From: Myrica gale
Taxonomy: Eukaryota; Streptophyta; Magnoliopsida; Fagales; Myricaceae
Length of the DNA stretch: 64,000 nucleotides
NCBI GenBank assembly: GCA_963930655.1
Contig: OZ005612.1
Span: 11,847,001-11,911,000, forward strand
Direction: 5' to 3'
Shown in pieces: positions 21,411 through 33,151 of the stretch (positions within the stretch are counted from its first letter, which is position 1; each line of letters starts with the position of its first letter). A program made the translations under genes and the position numbers. The notes under the pieces are model-generated. The model saw only the letters and a list, made by a program, of their open reading frames with translations. It ran no database searches and was not told the origin of the DNA.

Positions 21411-22415
21411 TGTGTTTAAGGTGAAAGGCTTTTATATCAGGCCCAAATCATGATTGCTAAGTTAATAGGTTAGGGAGCTATTTGCAAAATTCCAAGATTT
21501 ACAATGATGAAGAACAAGTTAACAAGGTGAAACAAAAATAGCCAATGGGGAGTAGGGTTGATTAGCGGACTAGTCGTAAGTTGAATGAAGTACTCTTCCG
21601 CTTTCGACTCTTAGTGGACTTAGCGGAAGTGGATAACGGAATTCCGACAATATTTTGGTCCATATTTTTTGGCCCATTTATGCATTTTTTACAAAAAATA
21701 AAAATATTATTCATTTATCACAATTCACAAATACAAATATCACTGATATATCAAAAAATTGAAATATACAACCCAATCTTCATAAGAACATTTCTCAATT
21801 CATTACAAAGATCTTAATTATATAAATGAACACAACAAGTATAAAAATAAAAATTAAGAATTTACATTGCACTTGCAGCACTTCAAGTCATCAACTCACC
21901 ATGACACCAAGTGATTAGAGTTGAATTTTGGAGTAAAATGTTGGTCATCCTTTAAAGTTCAAACTAATACAACCATATCATATTATGATCATTTTAGTTT
22001 TGATGACCATTTTATTTAGGCCATAATATTTAAAAACGAACAACTCATTGTTGATCTTTTGAAAACCGAAAACAACATCCTAGCAACCTATTTTAAAAAT
22101 AAAAAACAACAATAACATAAACTCTTAACATAAAATCCAGATTCACAACAAAATTCTAAAACATGCAATTCACAAATAAGTGTAAAAATAACTCTAAAAA
22201 CATGCAATTCACAAAATTCATATTCAATAAATCTCAAAACAATATGTAATTCACAAAATTGATAATCCCATATTCACAAAGTCACCTAGACACCATCACA
22301 ATTCCTAAATAGCTAAAGAAATATTATGGGCTTAATAATAAAAGTGGTCAAGACTCGACAGAAACAATAACCGAAAAACATAGTGTATCCTTACATAACT
22401 CAAAATACAAGAATA

Positions 22416-22593
22416 TTACAATACAAACTTAGAAGTTAGAAATAAGAAATTAAAAACATAACCAAACGTCTCAGTTTGTTGTGTCTCTACATCTATAATT
22501 GGTATCTCACAAATTGTAGGTGCAGTCGTAGAGGCAGGGGTAGGTAAATTGGGGGTTGTGGATTGCGAAGTTGCAATTGGAGTTTGATGATCC
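22416..22593 (-). pseudogene. Leftover first exon of the hAT transposase
   Basis: On the minus strand MDHQTPIATSQSTTPNLPTP opens a Ser/Thr/Pro-rich leader of the kind that precedes the BED finger in plant hAT transposases. A GT donor follows '...ACTGAGAC' near 22473. The next exons are gone. Confidence 0.5.
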
Positions 22594-23263
22594 ATCTGAA
22601 AGAAAGACACAATGCAAAGCCCTAAGATAACTCATTCTACCAACTTAGCGCAAATTAAAGACAAAAAAATGAACACAAGATGCAAAATTTAAAACAACTA
22701 AACAAATTCAGAGACCTTCGCAATCCAACAAACAGAAGCTACAAACTATACATAGACCAACAAACAGACAACAACCTACTCTATTAAATACATTGGGTTT
22801 AGCAATTAAACAAAAGCTACAAACTAATTTGTTCAATCTGCCTGACACAACCATTCGACTATATTGCTCATTATCTAGAAACAAATCCACATAAGACATA
22901 ATTTATATTTCTCCACCTCATTACTCAGCAATCCAAATAAAGGTACAACATGCAAAAAAAAACATTACATAAACTAACAGGATCTTAATTCAAAGGCGTG
23001 AAATTATAGAAAATACTACGTTCTTGCGAAAAATGGTATATCTACTGTAGGGGAAAAAACATTACATTAACTAACAGCCCATAGTGAAAAATACGATGAC
23101 AATCCAAGAAAGGGGAAATCACCTGAAAACATATTATAATATAACAGATTCCGAAATCAAATATTGAACTCGTTGCCGAAGACCAGCAGGACTTTCCCTC
23201 GTCAACTGGGAAAATGGGCTCCGATCCTATAGAGAAAGAAACCCAAAATCAGAAATAAAAACA

Positions 23264-23575
23264 AAAGAGAGAGAGAGAAAAAAAAACAAACATAGGTTAC
23301 GGCCTACAAGTTACCAACTTACCACTTACAAAGAGAGAGAAGCAGCAAGAGAGAAGTGCCCTCAACACTCAGCACTCAACGACTCAGTAGGGAGGGAGAG
23401 AGAAAGAGAGAGGGAGAGAGAGCGAAATCGCAGAAGAACAGAGCAAGAGAGAGTGAGGAGTGGGGCTAAGGGTCACGAACTTGAAGCAGGAGGGGGGCAG
23501 GGTTTTTTTCAGTTTCACCTTGGATCAAAACAACACCATTTTGATCCACGGTAATATATATATATATATATATAC
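23264..23575. repeat. GA-rich leader tracts and (TA)n inside the hAT element
   Basis: GA repeats at 23264-23290 and 23395-23455 (CT-rich on the coding strand) and (TA) repeats at 23552-23574 lie in the presumed 5' leader of the hAT transposase gene. Confidence 0.7.
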
Positions 23576-23843
23576 ATTCTAAAACAACTAAACGACGTCG
23601 TTCTATTTAAATCAGAACGATGTCATTTTAATATTTAGTTAAAAAATATAAAAAACTAACAGAATTGGTTTTCTGTTGAACCGGCGGTAAATACTGCTTC
23701 CGGTTCCGCTTCCAAGAAGCCTTCAAATCCACTTCCGATTTTGGTTCCTGGAAGGAGCGGACCTCAGCTTTCCAGAATCGGTAACGGAAACGAAGCTAGA
23801 GCTCCGCCGGAGCCCGGACCGGACTTGTACCTCTATTGGGGAG

Positions 23844-24073
23844 GGGATATTCGAGTAGAGTAATGTGGCCAAGTGTCACAAAAGTTTTCCTTATCTTCTG
23901 CCAGCCATAATTAGGTCTAGATTGATGGAGATTTCTGTTCTAAAAGGGCCGGATATGCTCTTGCTGTTGGGCTTGGTTTTGTGGGCTTCCAAGCCCATGA
24001 ATTTCAAGCCCAATTTATCCTAGGTTCGGCCCTATGAGATCCAACAAATCCAAGATGCTAGCCTAAGGTTCTT
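23844..24073. other. Unassigned spacer
   Basis: No gene or element boundary recognised between the hAT duplication and the start of the duplicated block. Confidence 0.4.
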
Positions 24074-25219
24074 AAGGTAAAACAAAGTAAAATAATCGAA
24101 TTAACAATGAAATTAATTACCAAGTCAATTAATCACATTTAGTCAAGTAGGGAGTAAAAATAGAAATCAATCTTAGTCAGAATGAGAAGATTTAATCAAG
24201 GAGAGCATTTGAACTAATGATGATGAAATCTAAAATTTGATTATATGATATTAATACTAAATTTTCTGATATAGGTTATAAAAAGAATAAGGAGAATGCT
24301 AATGCACTAATAGGCATGTAAATGCATCGAAAGAGAAAATACAAAAAAAAAACATAGCTAATAAAAATTCAATTTAGCAAAAAAATTATATCCATTAACC
24401 AACTTAAACATATTTAAGAGGTTCAAAAAGGGAGGGGTGTCACAAGAACTGCCCTCGCTTATTTTATATAGTTTCAGAAACCCTAAAAAGACAAACAAAA
24501 AAATAAGAGTAGCCTGAAAAAAAAAAAAAGCTACTCTCTAGTGAAGTGACATAGCCTGGGTTGCAGGGGCCCTAAGCTCCACCCCGCAAAGGATGGCGGG
24601 GTCCAAATGAGGTTGGAAGCCCCTAGGGGTTTGCCCTTTGACGAGGTGGCCACGGGGGTTTTCGCCACGATCCATCCACAAAAGAAGAGGAAACCCCTCC
24701 AGTTGTTGCATTGGTGGCTCATGGCCAGCCCAGACCATGAGGCTCCAACCCGCGACCATCCCTAAAAGGACCTCATTCACCCCAGTGGGTTGGGTTTTTC
24801 AAACAGTAATTTTTTTATTGTTTTTTTATATATTTGTTTTTGGACTGTTTACAACTTTTCTTAAATTTTTCTGATTTATTTTTTAATCTCATTTTGAACT
24901 TAATTTTTGTTTTAATTTTTTGAAATTTAATTATCTTAACTTTATTATTTCGTTTGTTTTGATGTTTTACTTTCATATTTTAGTTGACGTGGCATATATT
25001 ATGTGATTGATCGAACATGTGACATAATTTTACTGGTCATGAGTTATAAGTCCTTAAAATTTTGGATCCACTATTAATCGACGGACTTTTTGATAATTTA
25101 ACAAAATCCGAAAACTAGGTATGGTCAGTTGGGAAAAAAAACAACATCCATTTTTAAAATAGCTCGAAAATTCAAGAACGAAAATTTCTTTTAATAGTAA
25201 AATTAACCTCCCAACACCC
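24074..25219. repeat. Duplicated block, copy 1 (upstream of the LINE)
   Basis: It matches 34100-34780 plus 35755-35846. Relative to that copy it carries about 400 bp more (about 24614-25012), and the other copy carries a solo LTR. The ORFs near 24531-24874 lie in the extra segment and have no recognisable domain. Confidence 0.75.
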
Positions 25220-27066
25220 CGATTGGTCTTATTGCTCCTGTGATTTCAGAAGAATAAAATCAAAACTTATGTCAAATTCCGAGTGGCCAAGAAGTTTGGT
25301 TGGTAGTGAAACAGATTGGTTCACTAAAGGCGCCTGGAGCTGATGGGTTAGTTGTCTTGTTTTATAAACAATATTGGGCTGATGTGAGCATGAAGTTATT
25401 AGGATGGTATAGAATGTGTTTCGGACAAGTTTCCCTCTCAATGAGTTAAACCACACCAATATAGCTCTTATACCAAAGGTAGAGAATCCGAATATGGTGA
25501 CACACTATTGACCAATAGCTCTATGCAATGTGTCATGTGAAATACTATAAAAATTCCGGTTTATAATTGTTTAGAAACAGACTTCTAAAAATTATATGGC
25601 TAAGGTACTTTTAAGGCCAAATTTTGACATTGTAACTCTAAGACAATTTTTTGTCATTTCGCCTTTAAAGTTCGTCACCCTTAGATTTTAATATTGGTTC
25701 TGCCACTGACTATTTTACATCTGTTGTTTGCAGATGAAAAGAATTTTTTTTGTCATTTCCCCTTTAAAGTTCGTCACCCTTAAATTTTAATATTGGTTCT
25801 GCCACTGACTATTTTACATCTGTTGTTTGCAGATGATATGATGGTTGTTGTCTGTGCTAGTGCCACTGAGCATCTACTATAGTGAATATTCTTAATACTT
25901 ATGTTGAATGGTCGGGGTAGTCCTTGAATCATAGGAAATCATTTGTAACATTTGGGAAGAATGTCCATCAGCCTTCTATTGATACTTTGACGGGTATACT
26001 TGGTATTGTTCATAGTGTGCAACCGGGGAAATGTCTAGGATTACCACTTATTGTCCCTCAGTCTTAACGTCAAGCACATATGGAGCTAATAGAGAAGATT
26101 CTAAAACGGGTTAATGGCTGAAAATCCAAATTATTGTCTCAAGCAGGGGAGGGCATGTTTGATTAAATCAGTAGTGTCTGCTATGCCGACCTACTTTATG
26201 TCAATTTTTTTGTTGCCTAATCGATATTGCCTTGTGCTTGATTTAGTTATGAGGATGTTTTGGTGGGATTCCTCAGGAGAAAAATCGAAGTTTTGTGCCT
26301 CATGTGTGGTCTTCTCTATGTTGGCCAAAAGATTTAGGAGGTTTGGGGTTTCATTTATTTTCTGATTACAACCATGCCTTGGTATCAAAGCAGGAATGGT
26401 ATCTGTATTGTCAAAAGGAGAAATTGTGGGTTTGGGTGTTACATGCAAAATATTGTAATGAAGATGAGGTTGGTATTTCGGGTATGTCTGGAGCTTGTTC
26501 TTGGTTGTGGCAACGAATCCAGAGAACACTTCCTCATTTGGAGAAAGGACTTTACTTTAAGGTGGGTTTGAATTCTGATATACATTGCTGGAAGGATCGA
26601 TGGTTACCTGGTTTGGATAATTTTAAACCAATACCTCGGATACTGGAGGATGATGGTGTGAGAAGAATCAAGGTCGGGGAATTATGGAGTGAGGAGCATT
26701 CGGCTTGGAATGAGGGCTTATTAAGAATATTTGTGGTGTTGCTATCTCCTTATAAAGTGTTTTTGATGAAGTGTATGTTTATGGAGGTTAGTCGGGCTTG
26801 AAATCTGCCTCTGGAAATTTTATCCCGCAATGAACGGAAGTCATTTTGGCGCCTTAAAATGTTGTATCGCATCAAGCTTTTCTATGGCGTATTGTTTGGA
26901 ATGCTCTTCCTACCAGGACCAATCTGAGAAGGGTTGTTCAAAATGCTCCTTTGGAGTTTTCTCTATGTCCTCTTTGTGAAAGTGATGCGAACACGTTGGA
27001 GCCTTTGTTTTTATATTGCCCATTGATTCACTGTATTTGGCGTCAGCCTCCCTGGCCCCTAGATAT
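25220..27066 (+). pseudogene. LINE copy 1: broken RT and zinc-finger region
   Basis: The sequence follows CCTCCCAACACCC at 25207-25219, the same target sequence that bounds copy 2. It encodes an RT N-terminal stretch (LFYKQYWADV), then loses the RT centre to a hAT end fragment, and resumes at the catalytic loop (HLLFADDMMV near 25820-25850). Next come the thumb and zf-RVT parts (FSDYNHALVSK..., GLYFKVGLNSDIHCWKDRW, CPLCESDA...FLYCPL near 26967-27030). Several frame changes occur, around 26295-26365 and after 26801. An LTR of family R cuts it at 27066. Confidence 0.85.
25640..25836 (+). repeat. Tandem 99-bp duplication of a hAT end/LINE junction
   Basis: Two adjacent copies each contain 'cctttaaagttcgtcaccc', the hAT-type terminus '...ggttctgccactg' (ending about 25710 and 25809), and then LINE sequence up to the FADD codons. 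The first copy is broken at the catalytic motif (gcagatgaaaag); the second retains it. The hAT end resembles that at 39965. Confidence 0.8.
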
Positions 27067-28200
27067 GTTTCTATTTATTTATTGCGTAATATGATTTGAC
27101 ATAAGATATTACATAAATATTATTGAGTGATATTGTAGAAAATTCATGCCAATGATTAATGAATCATAGGTGGAAAGTACGACTCTTCACTTCCTTGGCG
27201 ACTTGATGTTTTGTTCTAGACAAAGGTACATATTGATGTACGATAAGCCTACACTCGTTGTGCCTCTATTTAATAGGATTATGGACTTCGTCATTGAGGT
27301 AGTGACCTTCAGCAAACGAGTGAGTGCAATGTAAGAGTACATGGATTGAACGAAATCAAATATGAATATTTTCTTAAAGTGATCACTAATATTGAGTAGG
27401 TATTCAACACAATTAGTTTATTATATCCTTAGACCTGAGAGGTTTATATAGATCTATTTGTTATATACTTGTGATTTGACCGAGTCATTTGGTGATGATC
27501 TTTCTAGGTCAAAGATTCCAGATAATGTTGAGTCTTGTATATAATAAGTGAGTTTGTATAAATGCTCAATAAGGAATCCAGTAGTGTCTTGATGGGGCAG
27601 TATATTCAATATATATGGATAGGGTTGGACTAGAAAGGAATCCATTGGCCAATGGTATTTTGTGAAAATATTTTTTGAAATTAATATATATTATATTTAT
27701 ATTTATTTATGAAATTATTTTGGAAACAATCGATAGTCCAGCAAGTTACAGATCGTAAGTTGCGGATTATATAAGTTAGGGACTTAATTGATGATATGAT
27801 TATGGTCCTATTGACTCATGTGGAATATAGAATGACGGAAGGATAAATAAACGAATAATTGTTAGTAGAATGAATTTCACAAATCAATCTCAAATACTCG
27901 GGAGTTAATTGTAAAATGTTAATGGACATGATCATAATTATTATTAGCCTAAAATTTGGAATAAAAGAATATAATGGAGTTAATAGAAAATGAGTTTTTT
28001 CATGTGATCCTAAGGCCGAGATATGAGATCCCTAACTAGGGTTCAGAAAAAGACTATAAGATAGATTTTTCTAGACAGTTAGCCATTATGACTTTGAGAA
28101 ACCCTGTGACGGCTGTGAGGCGTGTAGAGAAAAGAGACAGAACATTTGGGATGCTCAGTTGTGATCAAGTATAATTTTCCGCATGTAAACATTCACGAGT
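27067..28200 (+). repeat. LTR of family R, copy 1 (5' end missing)
   Basis: About 1.1 kb, collinear with 33152-34075 and 34781-35749. It lacks the first ~75 bp of the family (TGTTAGAAATATGCCCTA...) and joins the LINE at 'atatgtttctatttattta'. No long ORF is supported; the ORF at 27454-27645 is not. Confidence 0.75.
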
Positions 28201-28369
28201 AGATTATGTATTTTCACTACTTGATTAGTACTTATCGAATATGTATTTTAGTTACTTTTAATGAATATTGCATATTTATAGACATTTTATTATTATTATG
28301 AGCATTGAATATCTTTCTATTGTATTATTTGCAAATTATTTTTAAAATTTTAATTAAATTAATTTAAAT
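28201..28369. other. AT-rich spacer
   Basis: No gene or repeat boundary recognised. Confidence 0.35.
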
Positions 28370-28984
28370 TCTCAACAAAGGGTTCGGACGGTAACAAAAC
28401 CGTCCGAGCAGTTTTTGTAGTTAAGACGTGCGCACGTTTAATAATCCGTCCGCACACTTCGCATGAAATAGAGTTCGTCCGCAGGGTTATTTTTCCTTGC
28501 ACACGGTTCTTTAATTAAACAACCGTTCGAATGGGAAGAAAACATGCTCTAACGTGTTCAACAGAATAAGTGTATGCACTGTCAATGTACGTGTTCGATT
28601 GGTTTCTGAGGTAACAAAAAACTATTTCGTCATACATGAAACAATGGTGCGGACATCTTTATGTTGTCATCCACGTTTTTATGTTATCGTGCAGACGGTT
28701 GTATATTACTGTGCACACGTATTTTCCTTGACAAAATGCATTTCGTCACATTGGACCAAACGTTTACACCTCTCATGCGAACGGATAAAGTGTACTGGGC
28801 ATAACGATTTTGATTTTCATCAGTATAACAGAAAACCGTTTGAACATGATAATGTCTCATCCGAAAGGTTTCGAGTGATAAAATACGGAAATTGTCACCT
28901 AAAACCTTTGCTGACAGGCTTTAGGTGACAAATCGGGTGATAACTCGATTTTAAATTTTTTGACAAGTAAATTTTTGTTGTAGT
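28370..28984 (-). mobile_element. CACTA element end, second family
   Basis: The right end reads ...AATTTTTGTTGTAGTC; its reverse complement, GACTACAACAAAAATT, matches the common plant terminus CACTACAACAAAAA apart from the first base. Inward lie a hairpin-like pair (GTCACCTAAA / TTTAGGTGAC, about 28893-28930) and many CCGTCCG/CGGACGG motifs (28385, 28408, 28447, 28470, 28636, 28693). It is a different family from the CGATCG element. The other end is missing. The ORF at 28554-28928 follows these motifs and is not called. Confidence 0.65.
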
Positions 28985-29220
28985 CATCCGCAAAAAATAA
29001 TAAACACGTTTCTAATACCTTACTAATCCTATTTAATTATTTAATAAATCATAAAATAAATAGGAGAAGACATTAATCATAAATTTATTTGTTTATTACT
29101 ATTTTTATTAGTCTCAAAATAATCTATTTTAACACGTTATCTTATCATTTATCCTTGAAATATTAATAAATAAAGCTTAATTAATCGGGAAGGGGGTATC
29201 AGAGGAGTATATGATCATGA
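28985..29220. other. AT-rich spacer
   Basis: No supported gene. Confidence 0.35.
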
Positions 29221-29616
29221 ATGTACTCTGCGATAGACTCAGGTCTCATCAATGTATTCAAGAGTGACCTGAGACTCTGCGATAGACTTTTCATTGTGTA
29301 CGAGCACAAGAATCTTCTTGTGAACGAGATTGTATTGGAGAAGGGCAGGACTCTTGTTGGTCATGTCTTCCTCAGCATACTTTTATTGGATTCCTTTCAG
29401 TTTCAAAGCTACCTCTATTCTGCCACTAAGAGGGCTCCCCCACGTGCCAAACAACAATACTTCTTCGGCCATTACTATATTCTTGGTGCTGCGGTTCCTC
29501 AAACAGGTTGTGTTGTGATTTTTCAGATGGTTGGCTCTTCTGGGTTTGATGCCTTCTTACAGAGCTGCGATCTCAGAGGTTACTTGGCCGAGAAGCCTAG
29601 ATGCCTGTTGATATAG
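29221..29616 (+). CDS. Unrecognised 131-codon ORF
   Basis: The frame begins [20 protein letters not shown] and contains [20 protein letters not shown] and [19 protein letters not shown] do not recognise it. It has a moderately hydrophobic centre but no clear signal peptide or motif. At its start 'ctctgcgatagac' occurs twice (about 29227 and 29276) around an inverted pair (CTCAGGTCTCA / TGACCTGAGA). It ends just before an A-run (29653-29661) followed by a second 'atcggaaattggg'. The A-run suggests the 3' end of a retroposed sequence, but the source is unknown. It could be a transposon fragment. Confidence 0.35.
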   Translation: MYSAIDSGLINVFKSDLRLCDRLFIVYEHKNLLVNEIVLEKGRTLVGHVFLSILLLDSFQFQSYLYSATKRAPPRAKQQYFFGHYYILGAAVPQTGCVVIFQMVGSSGFDAFLQSCDLRGYLAEKPRCLLI

Positions 29617-29639
29617 CGTTAATCTGATCAATAAATCGG

Positions 29640-31085
29640 AAATTGGGCGTAGAAAAAAAAATCGGAAATTGGGGGGTGAGTGGTGGTTTGAAGATAGAAT
29701 TGGAGAAGAAGCACCAAGATCCGTCAACTGCAACATATCTTTTATAAAGCAAAAAATCTTTCTTGCATACTTGCTTACCTCAGCACGTAATATACTGCAG
29801 AAAGACGGCTGCGCGCTACCGTTTATAGAGTACAAAATGGGAATGCTCTACGCTGTGGACCAAGACATTTATCCTTGGACCGGTCAACCTTTCGAACATA
29901 AATGGGAACGGGGTGAAAACTAGAGAATAGAAAAGTCGGAAGCCGAATAAGTAAATAATCAGATTCTTTTTCTGACGCACGACACATTCGGGGCGTTTGT
30001 TTCTCGATTTTTCCAATCCTCAACGTTTTCAAACAATCATAAAATAATACCTCTCTCCTCATTAAATTATAAAATAATATTATACTATTTAATTAAATCT
30101 TCTCTCTCCTCAATTTTTCTTAAAATACTATACTTTTTCACAAACCCCAATACCCAAAATTTCCAAAACCCCAATATTTCCACAAACAAACACAACCATT
30201 GGCTACTGACTAATTGCATTTTCTTTTTCTTGCTTTCTTCATTTTTCCTTTGTCTGCTAATTTCTCCGCTGCTGGGCCAGTCTGGTATTTGGGCTGTTGA
30301 ATGCCAATGGATCCACTTGGCCCGTTTCTTTTTCTGGTCCTCAAAGCAGGACCCAAACTCTAATGAAGTTCCTTACGGGTGGCTAAGGGTAAGAATTTGT
30401 TTCGGCGGCCGGTACTGATACCGGCCTATTTTGGTATCAGAACCGGAACCTATTTGAATGAAATATCAAAATCGGAAATTCTCAATTCCGAAATTAAAAA
30501 ATAATAATAATTCAGGGTCGTTTCACTTTGAGCCTTAATTTTTTTAAAAAAAAAGAAGACAAAAGATAAAAGACAAAGTGACAAACGTGACTCTGTCTTC
30601 TTCGTTAATCTTCTTACCCTTTTCTCATTCAAACCCAGCCATTTTCTCATTTCGTGAATCTTCTTACCCTCTCAAAACAAATTCTCACCCAGCCCTAAGG
30701 CTAATTTCACTTCCTAGCAACTAGCGATAGCCCCTCCACCGGCCTCCGTCTCTCCTAGCCTCCCTCCCGAAATCTCCATCTCTCTCTCTCTCTCTCTGGT
30801 GGGTAGCTTCCATCAGTTGAGTTTTGGTGGATGAATCGCTCACCAGATCTAATTTGATCGTGTCTAGAGACATTTGGCAGGTCAAATTTGGGGAAAGCTT
30901 TTGAACGGAGAAACTTTTCGCGTTCACATGACTGGAGCTTGCCCAAGTGAAAATGCTTCAATTTCACATGGAAGCCTAAAGAATTTTAAGGTCAATTTGA
31001 TAGATGAAGATCCAATAGCAACGACAGCGAGATCGTGATGATTGTTGAAATCAAAGCAGTCCAAGCGTGCTACCTCATTCGGATT
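29640..31085. repeat. Duplicated locus, copy B
   Basis: 29657-30385 matches 15046-15570, with a 209-bp insertion at 29988-30196. 30872-31085 matches 15750-15968. The intervening 30386-30865 differs from copy A; it contains a CCGGTACTGATACCGG palindrome near 30410 and a CT repeat at 30776-30798, and looks like the end of a hAT-type element. No supported gene. Confidence 0.72.
29988..30196. mobile_element. MITE, 209 bp, in copy B only
   Basis: Absent from copy A, where 'cgatacattggctac' is uninterrupted. The insert begins TCGGGGCGTTTGTTT and ends AAACAAACACAAC, imperfect inverted termini, and is bounded by CAT at 29985-29987 and 30197-30199. A 3-bp duplication would fit PIF/Harbinger-like or CACTA-like MITEs. 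Confidence 0.65.
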
Positions 31086-31140
31086 CAAGCGCACAATTTT
31101 TGAGAGAGTTTCTAGAGAGAAAAAGTTATGTTAGCTTTTT

Positions 31141-32715
31141 GGAAATTTAGCTGTTTAGTCCTTGAGTTTACCTCATTTCATTTTTTAGTCCTTAGGTTTA
31201 CATTTTTTTACAAAATGGTCCTTCCATCAGGGATCTATTTGTTTCCCTAACAGAAGTGTCACATCAGTTGACAACTCAGTAGCTGATGTGGTAAGGGAAA
31301 TTAACATTTTAGTCCTTAGGTTTTACGTCGTTTTATTTTTTAGTCTTTAGGTTTAATTTTTCAAATTTTAGTAATTGAGTTTACATTTTTTTGACGAAAT
31401 GACCCTTCCATCAAGAATTATTGTTCAAATATTGAAATACAAATTTTGGCCTTGAATATTTAATAATAACTTGTCATTTTTAGTTTTGACAATTTTAATA
31501 ACACATTTAATAGAACTAAAAAAATTCGAAATTCAATTTAAATCCTAAAAAATTTACATTTTTTTATTAAAACTCTAACTCTTGAATAATAAAAAGTTCT
31601 AAAAGTTAAAAATAGATTTATTTTTTTAAAAAAATATTAGTGTTTTCTCCTCTTTTAGTATTTTCAAATTCTTCCGTATCTATATATACTTTGTATTATT
31701 TCTACAATATCTATTGTCTGCATACTCAATTTTTAACAACTATAAATGCGTGTTATATATTCTTAAGTAAAAAAATTGAAAATATTTTACAGAATTTTAA
31801 TTGCATTTATATAAAAAAGTAAATAATATATAAAAATAAATATTATAATAATAATATAAAATTCTTTGATTAGTTTGATCCTCGCACCTGCCCCTATGGT
31901 ATAGAAGTAAGAACGTATTTTACAAAGAAAATCAAGGACCTACAAGGCCTAATTCATAGATCGTATTATATTATTATTATTATATCTATTTTTGTATATT
32001 ATTTAATTTTTTATATAAATGCAATTAAAATTCTGAAAAAAATTGTCAATTTTTTTTACTTAAGAATATATAACACGCATTTATAGTTGTTAAAAATTGA
32101 GTATACAAACACTAGACGTTGTAGAGATAATACAAAGTATATATAGACAATAAAGAATTTGAAAGACTAAAAGATGAGAAAACACTCGTATTCTCTTTTT
32201 AAAAAAATAAATACATTTTTAACTTTTAGAACTTTTTACTATTCAAGAGATAAAGTTTTAATGAAAATTGTTGATTTTTGAGGATTTAAATTGAATTTTG
32301 AATTTTTTTAGTCCTATTAAATGTGTTATTAAAATTGTCAAAACTAAAAATGACAAGTTATTATTAAATATTCAAGGCCAAAATTTGTATTTCAAAATTT
32401 GAACAGTAATTATTGATGGAAGGGTTATTTCGTCAAAAAATGTAAATTCAAGGAGTAAAATGTGAAAAAATTAAACCTAAGGACTAAAAACTAAAACGAC
32501 ATAAAACCAAAGGACTAAAATGTCAATTTCCTTTTCCACATCAGCTGTTGAGTTGTCAGCTAATGTGACCCTTCTGTTAGGGAAACAAATGGATCCCTGA
32601 CGGAAGGACCATTTTGTTAAAAAATGTAAACCCAAAGACTAATATTTGAAAAAAATTAAACCTAAGGACTAAAAATAAAATGAGGTAAAACTCAAGGACT
32701 AAACTGCTAAATTCC
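31141..32715. mobile_element. Foldback element with ~0.7 kb inverted arms
   Basis: 31141-31855 and 31966-32715 are inverted repeats of each other (for example 'gacaattttaataacacatt' on the left, its complement on the right), about 90% alike by eye, with a unique centre of about 110 bp. 'ttagtccttaggttt' and its complement recur several times near both ends. I could not define a target duplication. Long-armed elements of this kind are usually Mutator-like foldback elements. The ORFs at 31640-31822 and 32577-32780 lie in the arms and are not genes. Confidence 0.85.
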
Positions 32716-32739
32716 CGAAATTTTCTAAAGCCCAACCTC

Positions 32740-32930
32740 ACTTTTTCAAATGACCGGTTTGAGATTTTATAATGGCTCACTCAAAACTTCAACTGTGCTA
32801 GTGTGTGGAATCCTTAGAAATCTCAAATCTCGGTTGTATGATACTTATAAAAATTTATTTTTTATTAACTTTCTTATATTTTGTATTCTGAATTTATGAG
32901 CTTCTACAAATTGTGATCATATAGCACCCC
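32740..32930 (-). repeat. Fragment of LTR family R, inverted
   Basis: 'ttttttattaactttcttatatttt' and neighbouring words match the complement-orientation copy at 37770-37910. 32931-33151 beyond it has no supported gene or element. Confidence 0.55.
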
Positions 32931-33151
32931 ATCCCCGAATAGAGTTGAAAAAGTCATGCTATTACATACATAATCATACAAAATTTGCAAGAAAAATTAA
33001 TCACTTTAAAATAATTATTCTAAGGCAGTTTGGAAAAAATGCTTTGGCCCTTAGACCCATCTAACTCCAAATTTGGACATTTAAAACAAAAATAAAAATG
33101 AGTCGAATATAAGCAATACATCAAGTAGTAAAAATATAATACAGATAAATC

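Larger units (their letters stand above)
21553..23835 (-). mobile_element. hAT transposon, internally deleted (2283 bp)
   Basis: The element is bounded by TAGGGTTGATTAGCGG on the left and, on the minus strand at the right, TAGAGGTACAAGTCCGG: imperfect terminal inverted repeats. The flanking 8 bp are ATGGGGAG (21545-21552) and TTGGGGAG (23836-23843), the 8-bp duplication expected of hAT elements. The right subterminal region is rich in CCGGAACC-type motifs. A GA-rich leader and one short exon survive, but no catalytic or dimerisation domain, so it depends on a transposase from elsewhere. Confidence 0.8.

Noticed and set aside
21095..21424. Four overlapping ORFs on both strands
   Set aside because: Pure CT/GA low complexity.
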